A stretch of DNA of 64,000 nt. Source: Solwaraspora sp. WMMA2056. GTDB taxonomy: Bacteria; Actinomycetota; Actinomycetes; Mycobacteriales; Micromonosporaceae. The DNA is taken from NCBI RefSeq assembly GCF_030345095.1, contig NZ_CP128360.1:6200001-6264000 (forward strand). The letters are read 5' to 3'. Shown here piece after piece: positions 56,998 to 64,000 of the stretch. A program made the position numbers and the translations under genes. Each line of letters begins with the position of its first letter. Positions within the stretch are counted from its first letter, which is position 1. The notes below the pieces were generated by a model. It had not been told where the DNA came from. It did no database searches and worked only from the letters and a program-made list of their open reading frames with translations.

Positions 56998-57792
56998 CTC
57001 CAACCGGTGCCGGGCCAGCAACCGCTGGTCCGCCAGCAACTGCGCGGTCGGCCCGTCCGCCACCACCCGACCGGCGTCCAGAATGACCGACCGCTCGCAC
57101 AGCTGGATCGCGTACGGCAGATCGTGGGTGACCATCAGGATCGTCACCGACAGCCCGTGCAGGATCTCGGCCAGCTCCCGGCGGGCCGCCGGATCCAGGT
57201 TCGACGATGGCTCGTCGAGCACCAGGATCTCCGGGCGCATCGCCAGCACCGTCGCCACCGCCACCCGCCGACGCTGGCCGAAGGACAGGTGCTGCGGCGT
57301 ACGGTCCCGGTGCTCGGACATCCCGACGGCGGCCAACGCCTCGTCGACCCGCGCCGCGAGCTGCGCCCCGCGCAGCCCCAGGTTCGCCGGCCCGAACGCC
57401 ACGTCCTCGGCGACCGTCGGCAGGAACAACTGGTCGTCCGGGTCCTGGAAGACGATCCCGACCCGGCGGCGTACCTCGGCCAGGGTGGCCCGCCGGTCGT
57501 CCACCGTCAGCCCGGCCACCTCGACCTGCCCGGACCCGCCCCGCAGTACGCCGTTGAGGTGCAGCACCAGGGTGGTCTTGCCGGCCCCGTTCGGCCCCAG
57601 CAACGCCACCCGGGCACCGGCGGGCACCGTCAGGTCCACGCCGTGCAACGCCGGGTGCCCGTCCGGGTAGCTGAAGTGCAGATCCCGTACCCGCAGCGAC
57701 GGTGGGCCGGGCTGCTCGTCGCCGGCAGGCGGGCCGGACTGCTCGCCGCCGGCAGGCCGGCTGTCCGGGTCGCCGCCGGCGATCGTGGTCAT
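56905..57792 (-). CDS. cbiO: ECF-type metal importer ATPase (CbiO-like)
   Basis: A 295-residue ABC ATPase with Walker A LLGPNGAGKTTLVLHL, Q-loop VGIVFQDPDDQLFLPTVAED (the PDDQ sequence typical of ECF/CbiO ATPases), signature HLSFGQRRRVAVATVL, Walker B PEILVLDEPSSNLDP and H-loop ILMVTHDLPYA. ATG at 57792 overlaps the stop of cbiQ (ATGA). It powers the CbiMNQO-type importer of Ni2+ or Co2+. It is the last of the four genes CbiM, small PDGLE protein, CbiQ, CbiO. The N-terminal 30 residues are a Gly/Pro-rich extension (DSRPAGGEQSGPPAGDEQPG). The 3' end overlaps the convergent membrane gene by 93 bp. Confidence 0.92.
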   Translation of the reverse strand: MTTIAGGDPDSRPAGGEQSGPPAGDEQPGPPSLRVRDLHFSYPDGHPALHGVDLTVPAGARVALLGPNGAGKTTLVLHLNGVLRGGSGQVEVAGLTVDDRRATLAEVRRRVGIVFQDPDDQLFLPTVAEDVAFGPANLGLRGAQLAARVDEALAAVGMSEHRDRTPQHLSFGQRRRVAVATVLAMRPEILVLDEPSSNLDPAARRELAEILHGLSVTILMVTHDLPYAIQLCERSVILDAGRVVADGPTAQLLADQRLLARHRLELPVGFDPLLAADQLAAARGTVGSDDGGLGA

Positions 57793-58556
57793 CGCAGTAC
57801 CGCCACGGCGGCGATCGTAGCCGCCGTGGCCGGCACCGACGCCGCCACCGCCCACTGCCGGACCGTCGCACCACCGGTGGCGTGCCAGGCGGCCGGCATC
57901 CGACCGGTGTAACCCCGGGAGATCATCGCCAGGTAGACCCGCTCGCCGCGTTCGAACGCCCGCAGGAACAGCGCCCCGATACCGGCGGCGAAACCACGGA
58001 CCTGCCAGAGGAAGCGGGGATCGTCGCCCCGGGAGATCCGGGCGATACGCATCCGCCGGGCCTCGTCGACCAGCACGTCGACGTAGCGCAGCATGAACGT
58101 GGCGATCTGCGTGATGATCGCCGGGCAGCGCAGCCGGTCCAGGCCGACCAGCAGGTCGCGGCCGGTGGTGGTGGCCGCCAGCAGCAACGAGGCGAGCACC
58201 CCGAGGGTCGCCTTGGCCAGGATGTTCCAGCCGCCGTAGAGGCCCTCGACCGACAGGCTGAGCCCGCCGACGACGACCTGCTCGCCGCCGGCCAGCCACG
58301 GCAGCGCCACCGCGAAGGCCACGAACGGGACCTCGATCAGTGATCGGCGGGCCAGCCAGCCGGCCGGCACCCGGGCCAGGGCGGCCACCACCGCCACCAG
58401 TACGGCGTACCCGCCGAAGGCCCACAGCTGCTCGCGCGGGGTGGCCACCACCACCAGGGTGAAGGCCACCATCGCCGCGATCTTGGTCTCCGGGGCGAGC
58501 CGGTGCACCGGAGAGTCCCGCTCCAGGTGCAGCACCTGTGAGTGCCCTGCGCCCAC
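57789..58556 (-). CDS. cbiQ: ECF transporter transmembrane protein (CbiQ-like)
   Basis: GTG at 58556 starts a 255-residue protein (VGAGHSQVLHLERDSPVHRL). It has five membrane segments (e.g. TKIAAMVAFTLVVVATP, QLWAFGGYAVLVAVVAALA, VPFVAFAVALPWLAGG). It has the two conserved cytoplasmic coupling motifs of EcfT/CbiQ: LRYVDVLVDEARRMRIARIS and FERGERVYLAMISRGYTG, both with the Ala-Arg-Gly-type loops that contact the ATPases. It links the CbiM substrate-binding subunit to the CbiO ATPase. It overlaps cbiO by four bases and starts 14 bp after the small PDGLE gene. Confidence 0.92.
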   Translation of the reverse strand: MGAGHSQVLHLERDSPVHRLAPETKIAAMVAFTLVVVATPREQLWAFGGYAVLVAVVAALARVPAGWLARRSLIEVPFVAFAVALPWLAGGEQVVVGGLSLSVEGLYGGWNILAKATLGVLASLLLAATTTGRDLLVGLDRLRCPAIITQIATFMLRYVDVLVDEARRMRIARISRGDDPRFLWQVRGFAAGIGALFLRAFERGERVYLAMISRGYTGRMPAAWHATGGATVRQWAVAASVPATAATIAAVAVLR

Positions 58557-58570
58557 GGTGGACCCGGCCC

Positions 58571-58936
58571 CTACCGCTCGCCGGTCGAGGCGTCGGCGGG
58601 CTCCTGCGGCCGGCGGCTGCGGGTCAGCCAGAACAGGCCGCCGGCGACGGCGAAGGTGAGCAGCACCCCGACGACGCCGGCGGCCGCCGTGCCGAGGAAG
58701 GCGTTGTCCACGGCGGCCAGGCCGTAGTCGGCGAACGGGCTGTCGGACAGCTCATGCTCGCGGGCACCGGACGCCATGCAGGCCCCGCCGACGATCTCCT
58801 CGCCGTCGACCTCGCAGCCCTGGGTCGAGGCCGAGTCCAGCCCGTCGGGCGAGCCGGAGGCGAAGTTGCTCACCACCCCGGCGAGCAGCAGCGAGACGAG
58901 CAGCCCGGCCAGGATGAACCCGGTGTTGCGTTTCAT
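58571..58936 (-). CDS. Small PDGLE-domain membrane protein (CbiN-like role)
   Basis: A 121-residue protein with two membrane helices (TGFILAGLLVSLLLAGVV and AAAGVVGVLLTFAVAGGLFW) around an external loop carrying SGSPDGLDSASTQGC, a variant of the PDGLE motif found next to CbiM-type permeases. Such proteins replace CbiN or the NikN-type small subunit in Ni/Co importers and are required for uptake. Loop cysteines (QGCEVDG, GGACMAS) could bind metal or form a disulfide. It overlaps cbiM by ATGA, so all four subunits are coupled. Confidence 0.85.
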   Translation of the reverse strand: MKRNTGFILAGLLVSLLLAGVVSNFASGSPDGLDSASTQGCEVDGEEIVGGACMASGAREHELSDSPFADYGLAAVDNAFLGTAAAGVVGVLLTFAVAGGLFWLTRSRRPQEPADASTGER

Positions 58937-59709
58937 GCGGCACCTCCGGCGGATGCGGGCTGGCTGGTCGTCGGCGTGGCCGCAGCGGCCGGGGTGGTGG
59001 GAGCAGCCGGCGGGCGCGGCGCGGTCGGGCGGCGCAGGCCGCGCAGGGCGTACACCAGGTCCGGGCGGGTCCGGGCGACGGTCAGTACGGTGACCGCGGC
59101 GATCAGCCCTTCGCCGATCCCGATGAGGGCGTGGGTGCCGGTCATCAGCGCCAGCACCTGGCCGAGGCCGAACTCCTGCAGGGCGGTGGTGCCGCCGAGG
59201 GCGTACTGCAGCACGAAGCTCAACGCGGCGGCGACCACACTGACCACCGACGCGACGAAGGCGGTCACCGCCAGGCCGGTCGGGGTGCGCGGCAGCACCC
59301 GCAGCAGGACGAAGATCAGCCCGTACGCGGCGGCGGTGCCGACCAGGGCCATGTTCGTGACGTTCGGGCCGATCGCGGTGACCCCACCGTCGGCGAACAG
59401 CAACGCCTGCACGATCAGCACGATCGACACGCAGAGCGCACCGACCCAGGGTCCGACCAGCAGCGCGGCGAGCGCGCCACCGAGCAGGTGGCCGCTGACC
59501 CCGGGCAGGACCGGGAAGTTGAGCATCTGGACGGCGAAGATGAATGCGGCGACCAGGCCGGCCATCGGGGCGAGCCGGTCGTCGAGGTCGCGGCGACCCC
59601 GGACCACGCAGTACGCGAAGGCGACCGCGGCGAGGACGGCGTAACTGATCGCTACGGGGCCGTTGAGCACCCCGTTCTGAATGTGGAGCGCGAGGGGATC
59701 CAGGTCCAC
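58933..59709 (-). CDS. cbiM: CbiM/NikM-type metal-binding permease of an ECF importer
   Basis: GTG at 59709 after GGGAGG gives 258 residues. The start VDLDPLALHIQNGVLNGPVA resembles the CbiM/NikM N-terminus, although the usual Met-His-Ile motif is altered: His sits at position 9 (LHIQNG), where typical proteins have MHI at positions 1-3. Seven or so membrane segments follow (e.g. AISYAVLAAVAFAYCVV, PMAGLVAAFIFAVQMLNFPV, HLLGGALAALLVGPWVGALC, with the conserved GxSGHLLGG segment that takes part in metal binding). It selects Ni2+ or Co2+. A Nur-like box lies about 65 bp upstream. The odd N-terminus could mean relaxed metal choice or a start further upstream. Confidence 0.88.
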   Translation of the reverse strand: MDLDPLALHIQNGVLNGPVAISYAVLAAVAFAYCVVRGRRDLDDRLAPMAGLVAAFIFAVQMLNFPVLPGVSGHLLGGALAALLVGPWVGALCVSIVLIVQALLFADGGVTAIGPNVTNMALVGTAAAYGLIFVLLRVLPRTPTGLAVTAFVASVVSVVAAALSFVLQYALGGTTALQEFGLGQVLALMTGTHALIGIGEGLIAAVTVLTVARTRPDLVYALRGLRRPTAPRPPAAPTTPAAAATPTTSQPASAGGAA

Positions 59710-59770
59710 TGAGTGCCTCCCGGCAGGGGAACGGTGATCGCCAGCTGAGCGTATTGCGACGTGGGCGCTC

Positions 59771-59787
59771 TTGCATAGAGATGGCAA
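59771..59787. promoter_or_regulatory. Nur-like (nickel regulator) box
   Basis: TTGCAT-AGAGA-TGGCAA matches the TTGCNN-N5-NNGCAA pattern described for the Streptomyces nickel-responsive Fur-family repressor Nur. It lies 62 bp upstream of the minus-strand cbiM start and 54 bp before the plus-strand bcp start. If real, it makes nickel the likely substrate of the importer. No cobalamin riboswitch was recognised in this gap. Confidence 0.45.
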
Positions 59788-59840
59788 GTGGCAGATGGTG
59801 GCGACGGCTCGCCGGCCGGGGCGGCGGGTAGGCTCCGGCC

Positions 59841-60332
59841 ATGACCACCGCAGCCCACGAGGGCCCCGCCCGCCTCGCACCGGGCGATCCGGCCCCGGAA
59901 TTCACCCTGCCGACCGACACCGGTGACCAGTTGTCCCTCAAAGAGCTACGCGGCCGCAACGTGGTGCTGTACGCGTACCCGTCGGCGATGACTCCGGGCT
60001 GCACCAAGCAGGCATGTGATTTCCGCGACTCATTGGCCTCGCTGCAGGCCGCCGGCTACGAGGTGGTCGGCATCTCCCCCGACAAACCGGAGAAACTGGC
60101 CAAGTTCCGGGAGCGCGACGGGCTGACCTTCCCGCTGGTGTCCGACCCGGACAAGGCCGTGCTCACCGCGTACGGCGCCTACGGCGAGAAGCAGCTGTAC
60201 GGAAAGACCGTCACCGGGGTGATCCGGTCGACCTTCGTGATCGACGGTGACGGGCGCATCACCAAGGCGCTCTACAACGTCAAGGCGACCGGTCACGTGG
60301 CCAAGCTCCGCCGCGACCTCGGCCTCGACTGA
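59841..60332 (+). CDS. bcp: Thiol peroxidase (Bcp/PrxQ-type peroxiredoxin)
   Basis: The 163-residue protein is a normal-length Bcp/PrxQ. It opens with LAPGDPAPEFTLPTDTGDQL and has the peroxidatic site VVLYAYPSAMTPGCTKQACD: peroxidatic Cys in TPGC and resolving Cys five residues on, in ACD (C-x4-C, typical of PrxQ). The usual Thr-Pro-x-x-Cys catalytic environment is kept. It reduces hydrogen peroxide and organic peroxides using thioredoxin. The gene is divergent from the metal importer, with the Nur-like box between. The last strands (STFVIDGDGRITKALYNVKA) are ordinary. Confidence 0.95.
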   Translation: MTTAAHEGPARLAPGDPAPEFTLPTDTGDQLSLKELRGRNVVLYAYPSAMTPGCTKQACDFRDSLASLQAAGYEVVGISPDKPEKLAKFRERDGLTFPLVSDPDKAVLTAYGAYGEKQLYGKTVTGVIRSTFVIDGDGRITKALYNVKATGHVAKLRRDLGLD

Positions 60333-60424
60333 GGCGTCACCGAATCCCGGCCTCCGGGGATGGAACCTCCAGCCCTCGGTCCTCGATCGAAGACAATGTC
60401 ACACCCCACCGATAGCGTTCGGTC

Positions 60425-61000
60425 ATGGGGAGGGAAAAATACACGCGTGAGCGACTTGCCGCTGCCGCCGCACAGTGCCGCAACGTCACCGATTTGCTGC
60501 GCCATCTGGGGATCCGGGTCAGCGGGGGCTCACACGCGCATATCAGTCGCCGCCTGAAGTTCTATGGCATCAATACGTCACACTTCACCGGCAGCGCCCA
60601 CAATCGAGGTCAACGTGGCTATTACCGATTGACCCCACCGATGCTGTTGACCAGGCTCCCGAAAGGATCTCGACGGACACCGGGGTTTCGACTGAAGCGG
60701 GCACTGCTGTCGCTCGGCGTCCCGGAGCAGTGCGCGATCTGCGGGACCGGCCCCATCTGGCAGAACACCCCGTTGACGTTGCACGTGGACCACATCGACG
60801 GCGACTTCCTGAACAACGGCGCGGCCAACCTGCGGCTGCTCTGCCCCAACTGCCACAGCCAGACGGAGACCTACGCCGGATCGCGTCGCAACACGACGAC
60901 ACACGAGCCGCAGGACGCGCCCGCTGCGACCAAGCCGGAGGATCGAACGGTCGCTGGACCGCCCGAGATTCGACTACCGTATCCTCGGAGCGTAACCTAG
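60425..61000 (+). CDS. HNH endonuclease
   Basis: ATG at 60425 begins a 191-residue basic protein (MGREKYTRERLAAAAAQCRN). The N-terminal 60 residues resemble an HTH found in several actinobacterial HNH proteins (VTDLLRHLGIRVSGGSHAHI). The nuclease core is C-terminal: CAICGTGPIWQ supplies the first zinc pair, LTLHVDHIDGDFLNNGAANL is the His/Asn catalytic part, and LRLLCPNCHSQTETYAGS holds the second zinc pair. Standalone HNH enzymes are often mobile or part of defence, but no cognate methyltransferase is adjacent. The C-terminal tail is long and Pro-rich. It stands 8 bp before an odd tRNA gene on the same strand. Confidence 0.88.
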   Translation: MGREKYTRERLAAAAAQCRNVTDLLRHLGIRVSGGSHAHISRRLKFYGINTSHFTGSAHNRGQRGYYRLTPPMLLTRLPKGSRRTPGFRLKRALLSLGVPEQCAICGTGPIWQNTPLTLHVDHIDGDFLNNGAANLRLLCPNCHSQTETYAGSRRNTTTHEPQDAPAATKPEDRTVAGPPEIRLPYPRSVT

Positions 61001-61008
61001 AGGCGTTT

Positions 61009-61082
61009 GGGGCCGTAGTCCAATTGGCAGAGACACACGGTTTAGGTCCGTGACGGTGCGGGTTCGAGTCCCGCCGGCCCTA
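61009..61082 (+). tRNA. tRNA with anticodon TAG (Leu-type anticodon, class I size)
   Basis: A 74-nt cloverleaf is clear. Acceptor GGGGCCG pairs with CGGCCCT (one G-T at the end), D-arm GTCCAATTGGCAGAGAC, anticodon arm CACGGTTTAGGTCCGTG with loop TTTAGGT and anticodon TAG, 5-nt variable loop ACGGT, and T-arm GCGGGTTCGAGTCCCGC. Discriminator A73 and G37 fit leucine. But bacterial tRNA-Leu is class II with a long variable arm, which is missing here. So it is an atypical Leu isoacceptor, a tRNA charged with another amino acid, or a tRNA-like gene. CCA is not encoded. Confidence 0.7.
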
Positions 61083-61127
61083 CTCAGGAACGTGTCACCC
61101 AGGCCCGTACGGAGTCAGCAAATCGCA

Positions 61128-61706
61128 ATGAGTTGCCCACCGTCCGTACAGCTGGGTTTCATCCTCGATCCGCCACTCGACGACGACCTGCGTGAGCGGA
61201 TCATCGCGGTCTGGGTGGCGGCCACCAACGCCGGTGGGGCGGTCGGGTTCGTCGCCCCGGTGACCGCCGTGCAGGTCCGCCCGACCGCCGAGGCCGCGTT
61301 CGCCGGGGTGGCCGCCGGCATCGACCGGCTGCTCATCGGCGTCGACGCTGACGGGCTGGCCGCGTTCGTCTTCGTCACCAGCAACCGGTTCGGTCTGAAG
61401 GAGCACTGGCGCGTGCTCAAGCGGGTGGTCGTGGCACCGGACCGGCAGGGTCGTGGCTACGGGCTGGCCCTGATGGCCGAGGCGGAGCGGGTCGGCCGCG
61501 CGCTCGGCCTGGCGGCGCTGCAGGTCACCGTTCGCGACGGGCACGGGCTGTCCGCGTTCTACCAGCGGTGCGGCTACCGCGAGGTGGGCCGGCTGCCGGG
61601 GGCGCTGCGGGTGGCCGACGGCGACGACCGCGACGAGATCATCATGTGGCGGGACCTGACCGGGCCGGTGCCCGAGCGCCGCGACGTCGGACCGGCATCC
61701 GACTGA
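61128..61706 (+). CDS. GNAT-family N-acetyltransferase
   Basis: The likely start is ATG at 61128 (MSCPPSVQLGFILDPPLDDD), giving 192 residues; a GTG at 61092 is also possible, but any earlier start would overlap the tRNA gene. The GNAT core is VLKRVVVAPDRQGRGYGLAL, with the acetyl-CoA-binding QGRGYG motif, and the C-terminal ALGLAALQVTVRDGHGLSAF YQRCGYREVG part shows the usual Y-x-x-x-G-F/Y end. The substrate (small amine, protein N-terminus or antibiotic) cannot be predicted. It starts 46 bp after the tRNA-like gene. Confidence 0.88.
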   Translation: MSCPPSVQLGFILDPPLDDDLRERIIAVWVAATNAGGAVGFVAPVTAVQVRPTAEAAFAGVAAGIDRLLIGVDADGLAAFVFVTSNRFGLKEHWRVLKRVVVAPDRQGRGYGLALMAEAERVGRALGLAALQVTVRDGHGLSAFYQRCGYREVGRLPGALRVADGDDRDEIIMWRDLTGPVPERRDVGPASD

Positions 61707-61732
61707 CCGGGCCGGTGCCCGGCCCGCACCGG

Positions 61733-62770
61733 TCAGCCGCAGGCTGCTGACGGTGGGTCGGCCAGTGCGGCGACCGGCTCCACCGACGGGGTGGTCGCCG
61801 CGCCGAGCCCTGCTGTACCGGCGGCTGGCGTCGCACCCGGCGTGGCCGACCCGGTGGGCGTGGCACCGGGCGTCGGCGCTTCGGTGGGTGCCGTGGTCCG
61901 CGCCGCCGTCGACCGCTCACCGGAGTCGCCGCCTGACGATGACGTACCGGTCCGTGCAGGCGAGTCGGCACCGCCGGAGTCGCCGGCCGAGCCCGACCCG
62001 GAGCCGCTGCCGTACAGCCGTACGCCGGTCGTCTGGGTCTGCTCCGGGGCGAGCTTGACGCCGGAGACGCTGGCCTGGTTGCCGTACACGTCGGTGATCC
62101 GCAGCGTGTACGGGCCGGGGCCGAGCCCGCTGTCGGCGAGCCAGTAGTTGTAGTCGTGCCGGACCAGTTTGCGGTAGCCGGAGCCGACCTTCGCCTCGAC
62201 CGCCGCCAACGGGTTGCCGTGGTTGGTGACCCGTACGGCGAACCACCATTGTGAGGAGCCTTCCTTGACCCGCAACGCCAGTGGCCCGGTCGGCGGGTCG
62301 ACCACCGCCCGATAGGTGACGGCGACGATGCCCTGCACCGGGTCGGCGATGCGGGCGAACGCCTCCCGGGACAGGTCGATGTGGCCGGTGGCGCATTCCG
62401 GGCACTGGTCCATGACGACGACCCGGACGCTGCCCCGTGGGCCGGTGACGTCGAGGTGTCCGCCGCAGGCGGCGGCGTCGGCGTACTCGCTCGGGCCGAG
62501 CGCGACGTACATCCGGTCGGCCGGGGCGCTGTCGAACGAGCAGTTGCCGCCCTGGCCCTGCGAGTCGTAGAAGGTCGCCTTGCCCTGGTAGGTGTTGCCG
62601 CCGGCCGGCGGTGCGGCGCAGGCCGGGCTGGCGCCGACCTGGGCGGCGAGCAGCAGGCCGAGCAGGGCGGTGCCGGTGGCGACGCCGCCGCCGGCGAGCC
62701 AGCGGCTCCGGGCGGTCCACCTGGACCAGGTGGTCCTGCGGGCATGGGAACCACGGCCGTCGTCGGTCAC
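61733..62770 (-). CDS. Expansin-like secreted protein
   Basis: The 345-residue protein starts at ATG 62770 with a basic N-terminus, a signal/anchor helix (LAGGGVATGTALLGLLLAAQ), and a mature part opening with NTYQGKATFYDSQGQGGNCS. This is the double-psi beta-barrel domain of expansins: KATFYDSQGQGGNCSF, AACGGHLDVTGPRG and the catalytic-type Asp in VVVMDQCPECATGHIDLSRE. A second domain, RAVVDPPTGPLALRVKEGSS to GVKLAPE, matches the CBM63-like domain of bacterial EXLX1. A long Ser/Thr/Gly/Pro-rich C-terminal tail follows. Bacterial expansins loosen cellulose networks non-hydrolytically. It fits the plant-polymer theme of the xylanase and CBM2 proteins. Confidence 0.88.
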   Translation of the reverse strand: MTDDGRGSHARRTTWSRWTARSRWLAGGGVATGTALLGLLLAAQVGASPACAAPPAGGNTYQGKATFYDSQGQGGNCSFDSAPADRMYVALGPSEYADAAACGGHLDVTGPRGSVRVVVMDQCPECATGHIDLSREAFARIADPVQGIVAVTYRAVVDPPTGPLALRVKEGSSQWWFAVRVTNHGNPLAAVEAKVGSGYRKLVRHDYNYWLADSGLGPGPYTLRITDVYGNQASVSGVKLAPEQTQTTGVRLYGSGSGSGSAGDSGGADSPARTGTSSSGGDSGERSTAARTTAPTEAPTPGATPTGSATPGATPAAGTAGLGAATTPSVEPVAALADPPSAACG

Positions 62771-62824
62771 ATCCGGTGATGCTGCCCTACTGCGACGTAC
62801 CGGGGCAACGGTCCTAAGTGAGAC

Positions 62825-63700
62825 CTAAGAGTCCGGGCCGGTCGCGCTGCTCACCGGGTCGGCGGGACCGGCCACCGGGTCGCCGACAGCGATCCGGCCG
62901 GTACCGTCCGGGATCAGGTTCATCCCGAACAGGACACCTTTCGGGCCGCGCCGGTGCTGGCCGAGGATCCGCAGCGGCTGCGGGCCCCGTTCGCCGGTGT
63001 CCTGGTCGGTGGTGGTGACGACGCACCGCGCGCAGGTCTTGGCCACCCGGAAGGTGACCGCACCGATCCGGATCCGCTGCCCCAGCCAGCCGTCCTCGGC
63101 CCAGGCCGGCGCTCCGGTGAGGACCACGTTGGGGCGGAACCGGTGCATCGGCAGGGGTGCCGCAGGGTCACCGGACCCGACGAGCCAGTCGTTCACCGCG
63201 TCGAGTGAGGCGGTGCTGGTCAGCAGCACCGGGTACCCGTCGGCGAAGCTGACCGTGTCGCCGGGTCGGCTGAAGTCGGGGTCGACCGCCCGTACCGTCG
63301 GGTCGGCGAGCCAGACCAGCCGGGCCGGGCGCTCGAGCAGGTCGCTGAGCCAGTCGTGCGCGGTGGGTGCGGCGAGCCGGGCCGGCACCGCGACCTTGGA
63401 CCGGAAGACCCGGACCGGCACCGGTTCGCCGTCGACCGGCGCGGGCACGTCGAGCGTGGGCCGGCCGGCGCCGCGCAGGGTGAGGCCGACAGCGCTGGCC
63501 AGGTCGGAACCGTCGGCGGCGGGTCCGGGGTGGACGGTGACCAGGGCGGGGACCTCCCGCTGGGTGAGTCCGACGCCGTCGGGGTCGACGATCATCCAGC
63601 GTCGGTCGCCGGCCAGGCCCCAGGGTTCGACGCGGGCGGCGTCGTGGTCGAGGCGGCGACAACCCTTCACCGGGTACGTGTGCAGTGCAGCGACCCGCAT
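62825..63700 (-). CDS. MOSC-domain protein (mARC-like)
   Basis: The 291-residue protein begins with MRVAALHTYPVKGCRRLDHD, a MOSC_N beta-barrel, and ends with a MOSC domain at about residues 150-285. The molybdenum-cofactor ligand Cys is in VAKTCARCVVTTTDQDTGER, and FRPNVVLTGAPAWAEDGWLG is the conserved preceding segment. mARC/YcbX-type proteins reduce N-hydroxylated compounds using bound Mo-cofactor. No electron-transfer partner is adjacent. The length and motifs are ordinary for an actinobacterial YcbX-like protein. Confidence 0.9.
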   Translation of the reverse strand: MRVAALHTYPVKGCRRLDHDAARVEPWGLAGDRRWMIVDPDGVGLTQREVPALVTVHPGPAADGSDLASAVGLTLRGAGRPTLDVPAPVDGEPVPVRVFRSKVAVPARLAAPTAHDWLSDLLERPARLVWLADPTVRAVDPDFSRPGDTVSFADGYPVLLTSTASLDAVNDWLVGSGDPAAPLPMHRFRPNVVLTGAPAWAEDGWLGQRIRIGAVTFRVAKTCARCVVTTTDQDTGERGPQPLRILGQHRRGPKGVLFGMNLIPDGTGRIAVGDPVAGPADPVSSATGPDS

Positions 63701-63740
63701 GCCGGTAACGATAGCGGCCGCGTTGCCGACTGAATGATTT

Positions 63741-63748
63741 TATGCATA
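63741..63748. promoter_or_regulatory. AT-rich TATGCATA palindrome before the RpiR-type gene
   Basis: The 8-bp palindrome lies in an AT-rich patch (TGAATGATTTTATGCATACA, 63731-63750) just 11 bp upstream of the GTG start. It is the only AT-rich stretch in the 58-bp gap and could combine promoter and autoregulatory operator. Confidence 0.35.
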
Positions 63749-63758
63749 CAGTACGCCC

Positions 63759-64000
63759 GTGAATAACAGCGACGTCGCGGCGGCCGGCTCGGCCGAACGG
63801 GTGCTCGACCTGTTCACCGGCGTCCGTCTCACCCCCACCCAACGACGGATCGCACACAGCCTGGTGCAGCACGCCGGATCCGCCGCGTTCCTGTCCGCCG
63901 CCGAGGTCGCCGAACTGGCCCGGGTCAGCCAACCGTCGGTCACCCGGTTCGCCATGGCGCTCGGCTACGACGGCTACCCGGCGCTGCGACGCCGGTTGCG
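63759..64000 (+). CDS. MurR/RpiR-family regulator, N-terminal part
   Basis: GTG at 63759 opens a frame that runs off the right edge after 80 codons. The visible part is the RpiR-type HTH: RVLDLFTGVRLTPTQRRIAH, then LSAAEVAELARVSQPSVTRF and AMALGYDGYPALRRRLR, the typical F-x-x-x-L-G-Y-x-G-Y/F-x-x-L-R signature of this family. The missing C-terminus should be a SIS sugar-phosphate-binding domain. Members control sugar or amino-sugar use. It is divergent from the MOSC gene; the gap has an AT-rich palindrome. Confidence 0.85.
   Translation, partial: MNNSDVAAAGSAERVLDLFTGVRLTPTQRRIAHSLVQHAGSAAFLSAAEVAELARVSQPSVTRFAMALGYDGYPALRRRL

Noticed and set aside
59710-59840. Cobalamin riboswitch upstream of cbiM
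   Set aside because: The gap is only about 130 bp and no B12-box-like sequence was seen; the Nur-like dyad is a better fit.

Overview
The window is high-GC DNA with dense, often overlapping genes, frequent GTG starts, GGAGG-type ribosome binding sites and actinobacterial families (secreted CBM2 proteins, L,D-transpeptidases with Ig-like domains, YcnI/CopCD, GT87, IS701 and IS3 elements). It is most likely chromosome of a soil or sediment actinomycete. A member of the Micromonosporaceae would fit, but that is inference from gene content.

Layout. 1-10.6 kb: a polysaccharide deacetylase, a secreted GH10 xylanase, a cold-shock protein, a DUF4956-VTC-CotH operon whose CotH protein carries a cellulose-binding CBM2, and a membrane CHAT-protease gene divergent from a zinc-ribbon/membrane gene pair. 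The xylanase and the CotH operon share a dyad operator (CGGAA-N3-TTCCG type). 10.6-20.3 kb: an accessory, defence-like island with a ParA-type ATPase plus AlbA_2/Schlafen-type protein, an AlpA-like HTH gene beside a LexA-type box, DivIVA-like and membrane genes, a toxin-antitoxin pair, an OLD-like ATPase, a DUF262-DUF1524 protein fused to an alkyltransferase-like domain, and a UvrD helicase remnant.

20.3-27.5 kb: the most unusual locus, a minus-strand operon of somewhat lower GC. It encodes a giant secreted collagen-like protein (about 215 Gly-X-Gln triplets, mostly Gly-Ala-Gln), a TPR lipoprotein and a GT2 glycosyltransferase-methyltransferase fusion. Two apparently identical 1300-bp IS3-family elements interrupt it. 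One lies inside the collagen gene; removing it with one 3-bp duplication restores a single reading frame. The other lies between the collagen and TPR genes.

27.5-45 kb: two Gfo/Idh/MocA oxidoreductases, a CBM2 esterase with a divergent LacI regulator, an ABC exporter and an ECF sigma factor whose shared stop codon was the target of an IS701-family element, a DUF899 protein, an archaeal-type valyl-tRNA synthetase, a V8-like protease, a lipoprotein and another IS3 element that truncates an HTH gene. 45-64 kb is more core-like: a NUDIX hydrolase, tRNA-Lys, two L,D-transpeptidases, tRNA-His, oligoribonuclease, a GT87 enzyme, CopCD-YcnI copper proteins, MauE/DsbA-like redox proteins, a CbiMNQO-type metal importer with a Nur-like box, Bcp peroxiredoxin, an HNH nuclease, an odd class-I-sized tRNA with a UAG anticodon, a GNAT, an expansin-like protein, a MOSC protein and the start of an RpiR regulator.

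A caution for the reader: five genes (CotH, zinc ribbon, its membrane partner, DUF262, IS701 transposase) are each broken by what looks like one missing C or G in a short homopolymer. This pattern is better explained by assembly or base-calling error than by five independent mutations.
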